Shown here: one piece after another, positions 9,464 to 16,854 of the stretch | Position numbering within the stretch: position 1 is the stretch's first letter | Layout: every line of letters starts with the position of its first letter | DNA from: Sulfuritortus calidifontis | GTDB taxonomy: Bacteria > Pseudomonadota > Gammaproteobacteria > Burkholderiales > Thiobacillaceae | DNA: 64,000 nt | Assembly: GCF_003967275.1 (NCBI RefSeq) | Contig: NZ_AP018721.1 | Coordinates: 1,674,001 to 1,738,000 of the forward strand | Reading direction: 5' to 3' | Notes under the pieces: generated by a model | What the model was told of the DNA's origin: nothing | Database searches by the model: none | Seen by the model: only the letters and a program-made list of their open reading frames with translations | Made by a program: the position numbers and the translations under genes

Positions 9464-9981
9464 TCCGCTTCTGGCGCTGCGCCCTGCTGCTGTTCGCGCT
9501 GGCCGTGCCGCCCGCCCTGGCCGCCGAACCGATGCCGCCCGCCGGCCTGATCGCGCTCGACGGCCGGCCGGCGCCGGAACTGGGATTGAAGGACATGGAC
9601 GGCAAGGCGACCGACCTCGCCCAATTGAAAGGCCGCTGGGTGCTGGTGCATTTCTGGGCCGGCTGGTGCGGGCCCTGCCGGCGCGAGATGCCGACCCTGG
9701 CCGCGATGCAGCAGGCGCTGCCGGCCGGGCGGCTGACCTTGCTGCTGGTGAACACGGCGGAGACCGACGACGAGGTGTTCGCCTTCCTCGCCTCGGTGAA
9801 CATGGACCTCGCCCCGCTGATGGATCGCGACGGCCTGGCGACCCGCCGCTGGCAGCCGCGCGGCCTGCCCTCCACCTTCATCGTCGACCCGGCGGGCCGC
9901 CTGCGCTACCTGGCGCTGGGCGGCCGCGACTGGGCGTCGCCAGCCTATCTGGATTTCCTCGAGGCGCTAACGGCGCGCTGA
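9460..9981 (+). CDS. TlpA/ResA-like periplasmic thioredoxin
   Basis: The 173-residue product has a signal peptide (to about residue 22) and a thioredoxin fold with the redox motif WCGPC, then GLPSTFIVDPAGRLRYL containing the cis-proline segment. TlpA/ResA proteins reduce disulfides in periplasmic proteins, often apocytochromes. The ATG at 9460 overlaps the preceding TGA (ATGA). Cytochrome genes are nearby on the other strand, which suits a role in haem or disulfide handling, but this is inference. It meets the patatin gene tail to tail with a 4-base gap. Confidence 0.88.
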   Translation: MIRFWRCALLLFALAVPPALAAEPMPPAGLIALDGRPAPELGLKDMDGKATDLAQLKGRWVLVHFWAGWCGPCRREMPTLAAMQQALPAGRLTLLLVNTAETDDEVFAFLASVNMDLAPLMDRDGLATRRWQPRGLPSTFIVDPAGRLRYLALGGRDWASPAYLDFLEALTAR

Positions 9982-9985
9982 GCCC

Positions 9986-11713
9986 TTATTCGATCAGGCC
10001 GTGCTGCCTGAGCTGCTTGTCGATGGCCGCGATCGTCGTCTTGGCGATCTTGGGCTTGGCATAGATGTGCCAGCCCAGCAGGAAGGGCAGGCCGAGCAGC
10101 TTCTGATCCCACTTTGTCTCGTGGGCCAGGGCGGAGAACAGGCCGTCGAGCCGCCGCTTGATCGGTATCTTCAAACTTTCCGGGTCGAACACGCCCTTGG
10201 GCCAGGCCGGTTCCTTCTCCTCGGCCGCTGGCCGGAACTTGGGGTTGAGCGCCGGCAGCAGCGGCACGATGGGCAGCTCGGTCGCGCTCGAGCCGTCGGC
10301 ACGGGTCACGCTCACCGCGTAATCGCGCCTCTGGTCGGCCGTCCATTTGGCGAACAGCGGATTGTCCGCCGGCAGGCAGAAGTGCTGGACCAGGAAGCGC
10401 TGGCAGTTACGCCGGCCGAGGAAGAAGTCGTGCTGGCGGAAGGCGGCGTGCATGAAACCGCCGAAGCCGCCCAGGCTGCCGCAGGCGATGGAACTGCCCG
10501 AGGAATCGCTGCTCGCCCGGTCCTGCCGCACCGGGGCGATAAGGTAGCGACTGTAGATGGTGTCTTCCATGGCCAGGGCGATGTCCTGCGGCTTGAACCG
10601 CGCCTGGTTCTTGAGCGCGGTGAAGGTGGCGAGCAGGCTGCCGATCAGGCCGGTCTCGTCCATGCTGCTCGGCCCCGCCTTTTCCGGGCCGACGAAGGGA
10701 TCGACCATGACGATGGCGCGGTCGGCCTTGAGCCCGTCGCGCTCGTTGCGCGCCAGCAGGTCGCCGCCGGCCAGCTCGATGCGGGCGCGCTCCAGCGGCT
10801 CGTTGTCGATGGTGCCGCCGTCGACGTTGACGAAGTGGTATTCCGCGCCCGGTTCGGGGTTGGCCGGCGACCAGACCGGCCGGATCTCGACCACCCGCGC
10901 CGCCTCGCCCGGGCCGCCGGGCACGACGATGGGCAGCCGGGCATAGTCGGCGGTGCGCCGGACCAGCTCGCGCGGCGACAGGCCGACCGGGAAGGCGCCC
11001 GAGGCCAGCGCCGACATGGCGAACTTCTCCCACAGGCCGCCCCACTTGGCCGGCACATCGGGATAGAGCAGCGGGTATTCGTTGGCGCGAACATTGGGTG
11101 CGCCGGTCTCGCCCAGGCCGAGCAGGGCGAAGCGCATGGTATCGCCGTGCATCATCATGGCGTGGTGATACTTGGCGCCGCCGAGCTCCAGCTCGAAGGG
11201 GATGCCGCGCAGGTTGGTGACGGTGAAGATGAAGCGCAGCGGGTCGGCCAGATAGGGGCGCGATTTGAAGCCGGCGCCCTCGCCGTAGTCGATGGCCTTG
11301 CGCGCGATCTCGACCAGGCGGGTGGAGTCGAGCGCCGACACCGGCACAGCGCCGCCGGCCAGGTCGCGGGTCTGCAGCAGGTGGACAATGTCGATCATGT
11401 TGACCCAGCTGTCATACAGCGGGTTAGCGCTGCCGTCGCCGGCGTCGTTCAGTCGGCGGTGGGGGAAGTCGTACTTGAGGCAGGCGGCCAGCATGGCGCC
11501 GGTGATCGCCCCGGCCGAGGCGCCGCTGACGGCGCGCAGGCTCACCGCGTGCTGCGGCGCCATCGGGTCGCCGGCCTGCTTGCCCGTCTCCCAGGCGTCC
11601 AGGGCCTCGATCAGAAAGTCGATCACCCCCGCCGTGTAGGCGCCGGCCGAGATGGCACCGGCCATGGTCAAGGCCAAGTCGAAACGCGGCCGCCCCGCTT
11701 TGTCGGTCTGCAT
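9986..11713 (-). CDS. Patatin-like phospholipase family protein
   Basis: The 575-residue protein begins with the patatin-type oxyanion region LTMAGAISAGAYTAGV and has a nucleophile elbow GASAG (in AVSGASAGAITG). A later NVDGGTIDNEPL provides the DGG catalytic aspartate motif. Patatins are serine-aspartate lipid acyl hydrolases. It is longer than the 300-residue minimum because of a large C-terminal extension with a glycine- and serine-rich patch (SSDSSGSSIACGSLGGFGGF). The ATG at 11713 follows GGGAGA and starts directly at the domain. No signal peptide is seen, so it is probably cytosolic or peripheral. Confidence 0.88.
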   Translation of the reverse strand: MQTDKAGRPRFDLALTMAGAISAGAYTAGVIDFLIEALDAWETGKQAGDPMAPQHAVSLRAVSGASAGAITGAMLAACLKYDFPHRRLNDAGDGSANPLYDSWVNMIDIVHLLQTRDLAGGAVPVSALDSTRLVEIARKAIDYGEGAGFKSRPYLADPLRFIFTVTNLRGIPFELELGGAKYHHAMMMHGDTMRFALLGLGETGAPNVRANEYPLLYPDVPAKWGGLWEKFAMSALASGAFPVGLSPRELVRRTADYARLPIVVPGGPGEAARVVEIRPVWSPANPEPGAEYHFVNVDGGTIDNEPLERARIELAGGDLLARNERDGLKADRAIVMVDPFVGPEKAGPSSMDETGLIGSLLATFTALKNQARFKPQDIALAMEDTIYSRYLIAPVRQDRASSDSSGSSIACGSLGGFGGFMHAAFRQHDFFLGRRNCQRFLVQHFCLPADNPLFAKWTADQRRDYAVSVTRADGSSATELPIVPLLPALNPKFRPAAEEKEPAWPKGVFDPESLKIPIKRRLDGLFSALAHETKWDQKLLGLPFLLGWHIYAKPKIAKTTIAAIDKQLRQHGLIE

Positions 11714-11808
11714 GATTGTCTCCCGCCACTGTTTCTTTGATTGTCCTGTCACCTTAGCACGCGGCCCAGGACGGGCAAAGGCGGCCTCTGCTGCCGTATC
11801 ATTGACCC

Positions 11809-12705
11809 ATGCAGCCCATCCTCATCGTCGGCAACGCCGTGCTCGACATCGTCCTGAACGTCGATCATTACCCCTCGGAAGACGAGGAGATGCGCGCCGC
11901 CTCGCGCCGCGCCGCCCTAGGCGGCAATGCCGCCAACACCGCGCAGGTGCTGGCCGGCCTGGGCCGGTCGGTCGACCTGCTCGCCATCCTGGCGCCCGAT
12001 GGCGACGCCGCGGAGCTGCGCCGGCTGCTGGCCGCGGCCGGGGTCGACAGCCGGCACCTGGTCACCGCCGCCGGCGGCCACACGCCGGTGTCCTACATCC
12101 TGCTGCACGCGGCCAACGGCTCGCGCACCATCGTTCACCACCGCGAGCTGGACGAATTGCGCTTCGAGGACTTCGCCGCCCTGCCGCTGCACGACTACGG
12201 CTGGGTCCACTTCGAGGGCCGCAACGTGGCGACGGTGGCGCGCATGATCGGCCACCTGCGCGAGCAGGGTTTCGCCGGCGCTGTCTCGGTCGAGTTGGAG
12301 AAGGATCGGCCCGGCATCGACGACCTGCTGCCGCAGGCCGACCTGGTGCTGTGCTCGCGCGCCCTGGCCGCAACCCGCGGCCACCGGGATGCCGCCAGCC
12401 TGCTTGCCGCCCTGCGCGACCGGGCGCCGCAGGCCGCGCTGACCTGCACCTGGGGCGAGGCTGGCGCCTGGGCCCTCGGTCGCGACGGCGCACTGCATCA
12501 CTGCCCGGCCCACGCACCGGCACGCGTGGTCGACACCATCGGTGCCGGCGATGCCTTCAACGCCGGCATGATCGCGGCCCTGGCCGGCGGCGCCGAGCTG
12601 CCGGCGGCCTTGAGCGCGGCCACCGCGCTGGCGGGACGCAAGGTGGGGCAGCCGGGCTTTGCCGGCCTCGACCGGCTGGACGGGATATCATTGCCGCTAC
12701 CATGA
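11809..12705 (+). CDS. PfkB-family carbohydrate kinase
   Basis: The 298-residue product has the ribokinase/PfkB fold. GGNAANTAQVLAGLG near residue 38 is PfkB signature 1, and DTIGAGDAFNAGMIAAL near residue 244 is signature 2 with the catalytic base Asp and anion hole. It phosphorylates a sugar or nucleoside; the N-terminus and spacing recall ketohexokinase-like enzymes, but the substrate cannot be told from sequence. Its stop overlaps the start of the DUF486 membrane protein (ATGA), giving a coupled pair. Confidence 0.88.
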   Translation: MQPILIVGNAVLDIVLNVDHYPSEDEEMRAASRRAALGGNAANTAQVLAGLGRSVDLLAILAPDGDAAELRRLLAAAGVDSRHLVTAAGGHTPVSYILLHAANGSRTIVHHRELDELRFEDFAALPLHDYGWVHFEGRNVATVARMIGHLREQGFAGAVSVELEKDRPGIDDLLPQADLVLCSRALAATRGHRDAASLLAALRDRAPQAALTCTWGEAGAWALGRDGALHHCPAHAPARVVDTIGAGDAFNAGMIAALAGGAELPAALSAATALAGRKVGQPGFAGLDRLDGISLPLP

Positions 12706-13067
12706 TCAGCCTGCCCCCCTTCAGCTCGACCGTATTGCAGACCGCGCTGCTGCTCGCGCTGTCCAACCTGTTCATGACCGTGGCCTGGTATGCCCACTTG
12801 AAGCATCTGAACGACAAGCCCTGGTGGTTCGCCGCCCTGGCCAGCTGGGGCGTGGCGCTGTTCGAATATCTGCTGCAGGTGCCGGCCAACCGCATCGGCT
12901 ACACCCAGCTCTCGCTGCCCCAGCTCAAGATCATGCAGGAGGTGATCACCCTGGCGGTGTTCGTCCCCTTCGCCGTGTTCTACATGCGCGAATCGATGAG
13001 CTGGAACTATCTGTGGGCCGGGCTGTGTCTGATCGGTGCGGTCTATTTCATTTTCCGGGGCGCGTGA
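12702..13067 (+). CDS. DMT-type membrane protein, DUF486
   Basis: The 121-residue protein has four predicted transmembrane helices and the DUF486 pattern: LFMTVAWYAHLKHL, NRIGYTQLSLPQLKIMQEVITL, and SMSWNYLWAGLCLIGAVYFIFRG at the end. DUF486 proteins are small relatives of drug/metabolite transporters with no assigned substrate. The start ATG at 12702 overlaps the PfkB stop. Three more same-strand genes follow closely, so a multi-gene transcript is likely. Confidence 0.9.
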   Translation: MISLPPFSSTVLQTALLLALSNLFMTVAWYAHLKHLNDKPWWFAALASWGVALFEYLLQVPANRIGYTQLSLPQLKIMQEVITLAVFVPFAVFYMRESMSWNYLWAGLCLIGAVYFIFRGA

Positions 13068-13102
13068 GGCGCGCCCTCAGCAACAAGGAACAGGAGTCTT
13101 TC

Positions 13103-13300
13103 ATGCAAATCCCCAAACACAGCACCCGCTTCTGGCTGGGCAACGGCATCCTGGCCCTGGCCATGGTCGCCATCTTCTTCATGGGCACGCTCTGGGCGCA
13201 TCTGGGCCAGTGGGCGCTGATCCTGTGGATGGTGCTGGCCGGCGTCGGCATGTATTTCCTGATGACCGACAAGGACGGCGAGCCGCCGCTGTCGGATTGA
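13103..13300 (+). CDS. Small two-helix membrane protein
   Basis: This 65-residue protein has two hydrophobic helices (about 10-30 and 35-53) and a charged acidic tail ending DKDGEPPLSD. The ATG at 13103 is preceded by AGGAG, and the gene lies 35 bases after the DUF486 gene and 12 bases before msrB, supporting co-expression. I do not recognise a family; it may be a small inner-membrane accessory protein. Confidence 0.7.
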   Translation: MQIPKHSTRFWLGNGILALAMVAIFFMGTLWAHLGQWALILWMVLAGVGMYFLMTDKDGEPPLSD

Positions 13301-13312
13301 GCGAGGTGCATC

Positions 13313-13753
13313 ATGAGCGACGACACCCCCCGCCGTTCCGCCTCGGGCCATGACCTGACCCCGCTGAACGAAGCCGAGAAGGCCCGACTGGCCGCCGATC
13401 TGAGCGAAGAGGAGCGGCGGGTAATCCTGCACCAGGGTACCGAACGCCCCTTCTGTGGCGGCCTGCTGGAAGAAAAGCGCTCGGGTGTCTTCGCCTGCCG
13501 GTTGTGCGGCCTGCCCCTGTTCCGCTCGGCGGCCAAGTTCGAATCGGGCACCGGCTGGCCCAGCTTCCACACCCCGTTCGACCCGGACCACATCCGCTAC
13601 ATCCGCGACATGAGCCACGGCATGATCCGCACCGAAATCCGTTGCGCCCGTTGCGATGGCCATCTGGGCCACGTCTTCGACGACGGCCCGGCACCGACCG
13701 GCCTGCGCTACTGCCTGAACTCGGTCTCGCTTAAATTCGAGGAATCGACCTAG
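13313..13753 (+). CDS. msrB: Peptide-methionine (R)-S-oxide reductase MsrB
   Basis: The 146-residue enzyme reduces methionine R-sulfoxide in proteins using thioredoxin. The zinc-binding CxxC pairs are seen in FACRLCGLPLF and RCARCDGHLG. The SeMet-like pocket motif is SGTGWPSF, and the catalytic cysteine is in LRYCLNSVSL near the C-terminus. No signal peptide is present, so it is cytosolic. It follows a small membrane protein gene by 12 bases and precedes the phosphoribulokinase gene. Confidence 0.95.
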   Translation: MSDDTPRRSASGHDLTPLNEAEKARLAADLSEEERRVILHQGTERPFCGGLLEEKRSGVFACRLCGLPLFRSAAKFESGTGWPSFHTPFDPDHIRYIRDMSHGMIRTEIRCARCDGHLGHVFDDGPAPTGLRYCLNSVSLKFEEST

Positions 13754-13809
13754 AATAGGCCTTGGTCGCTTGCCGGCCGCATACCGATACCCACTGGAGA
13801 AGACTGCCG

Positions 13810-14754
13810 ATGTCCATGAAGCACCCCATCGTCGCCGTCACCGGCTCGACCGGTGCCGGCCTGTCGACTGTGCGCCACGCCTTCAAGGACATCTTCCGTC
13901 GTCTGCAGATCAAGCCGGCCATCGTCCACGGCGACGGTTTTCGCCGCTACACCGAGCGCCAGTTCACCGCCCTGCTCAACGAGGCGCGCGGCAGCAACCG
14001 CCACCTGTCCTGGTTCGGCCCCGAGTGCAATCACTTCCAGGAACTGGAGGCCTTCTTCAAGGCCTACGGCGAGACCGGCAGCGGCATCCTGCGCGAATAC
14101 GCCCACAACGTCGTGCGCGCCCGCAAGCTGGGGGTGACGGTGGGCGAGTTCACGCCCTGGCATCCGCTGGAGCCGGGCAGCGACCTGTTGCTCTACGAAG
14201 GCCAGCACGGCGGCGTGGTGGCCAAGACCTGGACCCGGCGCAAGGTCGATTCCCGCCATTTCCCGCCCGAGATCGACCGCCGGGTCGGCCGCGACGGCAT
14301 CGACGTCGCGCGCCATGTCGACCTCTTGATCGGCGTGGTGCCGGCGATCAACCTGGAGTGGATCCAGAAGATCCATCGCGACTGCGGCAAGCTGCATTGC
14401 ACCGAGGCCGAGGCGGTGGAGACCATCCTGCGCCGACTGGACGACTACCTGCATTACATCGTGCCCCAGTTCGGCCTGACCGACATCAACATCCAGCGCA
14501 TGCCGCTGGTGGACACCTCCAATCCGTTCATCGCCCGCGACGTGCCGTCGCCGGACGAGTCGGTGCTGGTGATCCACTTCCGCGACCGCAAGCGCCACGA
14601 CTTCCCTGAGCTGATGCGGCGCATCCCCGACGCCCGCATGACCCGGGCCTCGACCTTGCTCGCCCCGGGCGGCAAGCTCAAGATCGCCCTGGAGGCGATC
14701 TGCGGCCCGATCCTGCGAGAGATGATGGACAAACGACGGCTGCGTCGGCACTAG
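13810..14754 (+). CDS. prk: Phosphoribulokinase
   Basis: The 314-residue enzyme phosphorylates ribulose 5-phosphate to ribulose 1,5-bisphosphate in the Calvin cycle. The P-loop GSTGAGLST at residues 12-20 differs slightly from the common GSSGAGTST. Family motifs follow: HGDGFRRY, FGPECNHF, a Walker B-like LLLYEGQHGG and VDLLIGVVPAINLEWIQKIHRD. The length fits bacterial class I enzymes. The ATG at 13810 begins MSMKHPIVAVTG; the RBS is weak. No RuBisCO genes adjoin, so the Calvin cycle genes are dispersed, as in other Thiobacillus-like bacteria. This is the best single marker for autotrophy in the window. Confidence 0.93.
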   Translation: MSMKHPIVAVTGSTGAGLSTVRHAFKDIFRRLQIKPAIVHGDGFRRYTERQFTALLNEARGSNRHLSWFGPECNHFQELEAFFKAYGETGSGILREYAHNVVRARKLGVTVGEFTPWHPLEPGSDLLLYEGQHGGVVAKTWTRRKVDSRHFPPEIDRRVGRDGIDVARHVDLLIGVVPAINLEWIQKIHRDCGKLHCTEAEAVETILRRLDDYLHYIVPQFGLTDINIQRMPLVDTSNPFIARDVPSPDESVLVIHFRDRKRHDFPELMRRIPDARMTRASTLLAPGGKLKIALEAICGPILREMMDKRRLRRH

Positions 14755-14798
14755 CCGGCTATAGTGTGTAGTGCACGTGTTCTTCAGGAGAGCCTGAC

Positions 14799-15035
14799 AT
14801 GGCGACGGAAGCCAGCAAGACCCGCGTGACCATCCTGACCGAGACCTACCGGATCACCGGCCACATCGACCTCATCCCGGGCGCCCGGGTGACCGATTAC
14901 CTGCTTGAGGCGCGCGAGTTCATCGCGGTGACCGAGGCCGAGGTCTGGGAGGTCGCCGCCAGCCGCAAGGTGTTCACCTCGCCCTTCGTCAACGTCAGTC
15001 GCGCCCACATCCAGGTGGTGACGCCGGAAGACTGA
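14799..15035 (+). CDS. Small conserved-looking hypothetical protein
   Basis: This 78-residue product shows a compact beta-rich pattern (VTILTETYRITGHIDLIPGARVTDYL and a later FVNVSRAHIQVV) like small DUF proteins found in betaproteobacteria. There is no signal peptide or membrane segment. A GGAGAG-like site precedes the ATG. It follows the phosphoribulokinase gene by 44 bases. No function can be assigned. Confidence 0.65.
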   Translation: MATEASKTRVTILTETYRITGHIDLIPGARVTDYLLEAREFIAVTEAEVWEVAASRKVFTSPFVNVSRAHIQVVTPED

Positions 15036-15056
15036 GCGCCCGGAGCCGGTGCCGGG

Positions 15057-15086
15057 TTGACAGCACCGCGGTCGCGTCCGAATAAT
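15057..15086 (+). promoter_or_regulatory. Putative sigma-70 promoter for the EamA leader
   Basis: A perfect -35 box TTGACA (15057-15062) stands 18 bases before AATAAT (15081-15086). This would start transcription near 15093, about 177 bases before the EamA start codon, and leaves a long structured leader that contains a terminator. Confidence 0.6.
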
Positions 15087-15092
15087 CGAGCC

Positions 15093-15185
15093 ATGATTTC
15101 GTTCGCCCACCCCGCCGCCCGAATCGCCCTGCGCCCGCGCGCAGGACACGGCATGCCGTCTGCGGCCTGGAGACGAAACCGCTAA
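15093..15185 (+). CDS. Possible 30-residue leader peptide
   Basis: A short frame starts with ATG at the predicted transcription start and encodes 30 residues, six of them arginine (ending AAWRRNR). Its stop lies inside the small hairpin just before the terminator, as in translation-coupled attenuators. No ribosome site is possible if transcription starts at 15093, so translation would have to be leaderless. It may be chance; the signal is positional only. Confidence 0.25.
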   Translation: MISFAHPAARIALRPRAGHGMPSAAWRRNR

Positions 15186-15240
15186 GCAGCGAACGCCCCC
15201 GTTTCCGAAAAGGCCACAGACACCCGCTGTGGCCTTTTCG
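15141..15240 (+). promoter_or_regulatory. Structured leader ending in an intrinsic terminator (candidate attenuator or riboswitch)
   Basis: Three hairpins follow one another. First, GCAG and CTGC flank the perfect palindrome ACGGCATGCCGT (15148-15159). Second, GAAAC and CGCT at 15175-15183 pair with AGCG (15188-15191) and GTTTC (15201-15205). Third, a 14-base perfect stem at 15206-15219 and 15227-15240 (CGAAAAGGCCACAG and its inverse) ends in TTTTCGTTTTC. A terminator lying between a good promoter and the gene it should serve implies conditional read-through. I cannot match it to a known riboswitch class. Confidence 0.55.
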
Positions 15241-15269
15241 TTTTCAGCCCGTCCAACCTGGAGCTTACG

Positions 15270-16157
15270 ATGTCATTACCGGCCTCGTTTCTGTCGGTGA
15301 TCGCGATCTGGTCGACCACGCCCCTGGCCATCAAATGGAGCGCGCTCGGCGCCGGCCCGAGCTTCGCCGTGTTCTCGCGCATGGCGCTGGGCGTGCTCTT
15401 GAGCCTGGTCCTGGCCGCGGCGCTGCGCATCGGCCTGCCGCGCCACCGCAAGGCGGTGCAGACCTATCTGGCCGGCGGCCTCAGCCTGTTCGGCGCGATG
15501 AGCCTGACCTACTGGTCGGCGCAGTACATCAGCTCGGGGCTGATCTCGGTGCTGTTCGGCCTGTCACCGCTGATCACCGGTATCGCCGCCGCCTATTGGC
15601 TTGAGGAGAAGGCACTGAGCCCGGCCAAGCTCGCCGGCATGCTGCTCGGCATCGCCGGTCTCGCCCTGGTCTTCCGCGACAGCCTGGCCGTCGGCCCCCA
15701 TGCCCTGGCCGGCATCGCCGCCCTGCTCGGCGCCGTGCTGCTGCAGTCGCTCGGCCTGGTCTGGATCAAGCGCATCGGCGACGACAGCTCGCCGGTCGCG
15801 GTGAACCTGGGCTCGCTGCTGGTTGCCCTGCCTGGCTTCTTCGCGGTCTGGCTGCTGAGCGACGGCCAGTGGCCGGCCGCCCTGCCGGAGCGGGCGGCGC
15901 TCGCCATCGTCTACCTCGCCACCTTCGGCTCGGTGGTGGGCTTCGTCCTCTACTACTACATGATCAAGCACATGGAAGCCGGCCGGGTGGCCCTGATCAC
16001 CCTGGTCACGCCGGTACTGGCCCTGCTGCTCGGCCACGGCCTGGACGGCGAGGCGGTGAGCGGCCAGGTCTGGCTGGGCACGGCCGCCATCATCGGCGGC
16101 CTGAGCCTGCACCAGTGGGGCGAGCGCTGGCTGAACGCTCGGCTGCCGGGCAACTAG
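15270..16157 (+). CDS. EamA/DMT-family transporter
   Basis: This 295-residue membrane protein has ten hydrophobic helices in two EamA repeats; the internal duplication is visible as SLTYWSAQYISSGLISVLFGLSPLITGI in repeat 1 and FGSVVGFVLYYYMIKHMEAGRVALITLVTPVLALLLG in repeat 2. Such carriers export amino acids, metabolites or drugs; the substrate is unknown. GGAG precedes the ATG at 15270. Its leader has a promoter, folded RNA and terminator, so expression is probably switched by a ligand or by translation of a leader peptide. Its end overlaps the stop of a convergent gene by 4 bases. Confidence 0.9.
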   Translation: MSLPASFLSVIAIWSTTPLAIKWSALGAGPSFAVFSRMALGVLLSLVLAAALRIGLPRHRKAVQTYLAGGLSLFGAMSLTYWSAQYISSGLISVLFGLSPLITGIAAAYWLEEKALSPAKLAGMLLGIAGLALVFRDSLAVGPHALAGIAALLGAVLLQSLGLVWIKRIGDDSSPVAVNLGSLLVALPGFFAVWLLSDGQWPAALPERAALAIVYLATFGSVVGFVLYYYMIKHMEAGRVALITLVTPVLALLLGHGLDGEAVSGQVWLGTAAIIGGLSLHQWGERWLNARLPGN

Positions 16158-16546
16158 AGGTTGTTGACCAGGGATTCGAGGTCGTTGACAACGCTGCGCC
16201 AGTCGCCCTGGGCGCCGCTGGCGAGCTTGAATCTCGCCAGATCGAGGAAGCTACGGGCCACCGGCTGCAGATAGGCACCCGAACCCGGATAGCTGGCATC
16301 GATGGAGCGGGCCTGGCGAATGAACCGGTCGAGCCAGGGATAGCTATAGGGCGGGGCGTTCTCCGGAATGCTCCGGTACTCGATCTCCGCCTCGCTCAAG
16401 GCCGCGTCCCGCGCCGCCATCAATTCCTGCCAGGCCTGCACGGCGGCCGGCCCCGGATTGGGCTGGCTCATCAATTGCTGCATGCCGACGAACTTCACCG
16501 CCAGTTGCGGCAGGTTGTTCAGCCACTTGTCGAATTCGATGCCCAT
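16154..16546 (-). CDS. Hypothetical protein downstream of pilU
   Basis: I do not recognise this 130-residue, mainly helical soluble protein (MGIEFDKWLNNLPQLAVKF to SVVNDLESLVNNL). There are no cysteines, signal peptide or membrane segment. AGGTGA lies 6 bases before the ATG at 16546, and the gene begins 9 bases after the cysteine-rich gene, so the two form a pair behind pilU. The role is unknown; a link to pili is suggested by position only. Confidence 0.65.
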   Translation of the reverse strand: MGIEFDKWLNNLPQLAVKFVGMQQLMSQPNPGPAAVQAWQELMAARDAALSEAEIEYRSIPENAPPYSYPWLDRFIRQARSIDASYPGSGAYLQPVARSFLDLARFKLASGAQGDWRSVVNDLESLVNNL

Positions 16547-16555
16547 GATGTCACC

Positions 16556-16837
16556 TCAAGGTCGACGCGCGTAAGTCTGGAAATTGGCGTTCACGCAGGC
16601 GCCATTCAGGTTCTGCGGGCAGCCCTGCATCAGATTGACGCCAAGGCCGAACTGGCAGGTGCCGCAAGGTGCCGGCGGATCGAGCTCGCCGTACATGCAG
16701 CGGCCGACCTGCACGGCATCGTTGTCCCGGACATGGGCACAACGGCTGCTGTAGTTGTCGAGATTGGTGCTGGCATTGGCCCAGGACGCGCCGCCCGGGC
16801 CGATCCGACAGGTGCTGCATTGCCTGACTGTTGCCAC
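16556..16837 (-). CDS. Small cysteine-rich protein downstream of pilU
   Basis: The 93-residue product has eight cysteines, including CSTC near the N-terminus and CGTC mid-way, spaced like metal or disulfide sites, and no signal peptide. The GTG start at 16837 is supported by a strong AGGAGGA site 7 bases upstream. It lies 17 bases after pilU on the same strand. I do not recognise the family; a small zinc- or cluster-binding protein is one possibility. Confidence 0.65.
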   Translation of the reverse strand: MATVRQCSTCRIGPGGASWANASTNLDNYSSRCAHVRDNDAVQVGRCMYGELDPPAPCGTCQFGLGVNLMQGCPQNLNGACVNANFQTYARRP

Positions 16838-16854
16838 GATCTTTCCTCCTCATA

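Noticed and set aside
9986-11752. Long plus-strand open frame (579 codons) opposite the patatin gene
   Set aside because: High GC gives long shadow frames; the minus-strand product has all patatin motifs and a good ribosome site.
15093-15185. Known guanidine or SAH riboswitch before the EamA gene
   Set aside because: ACACGGC and hairpin pieces resemble parts of such RNAs but the conserved cores are not present.
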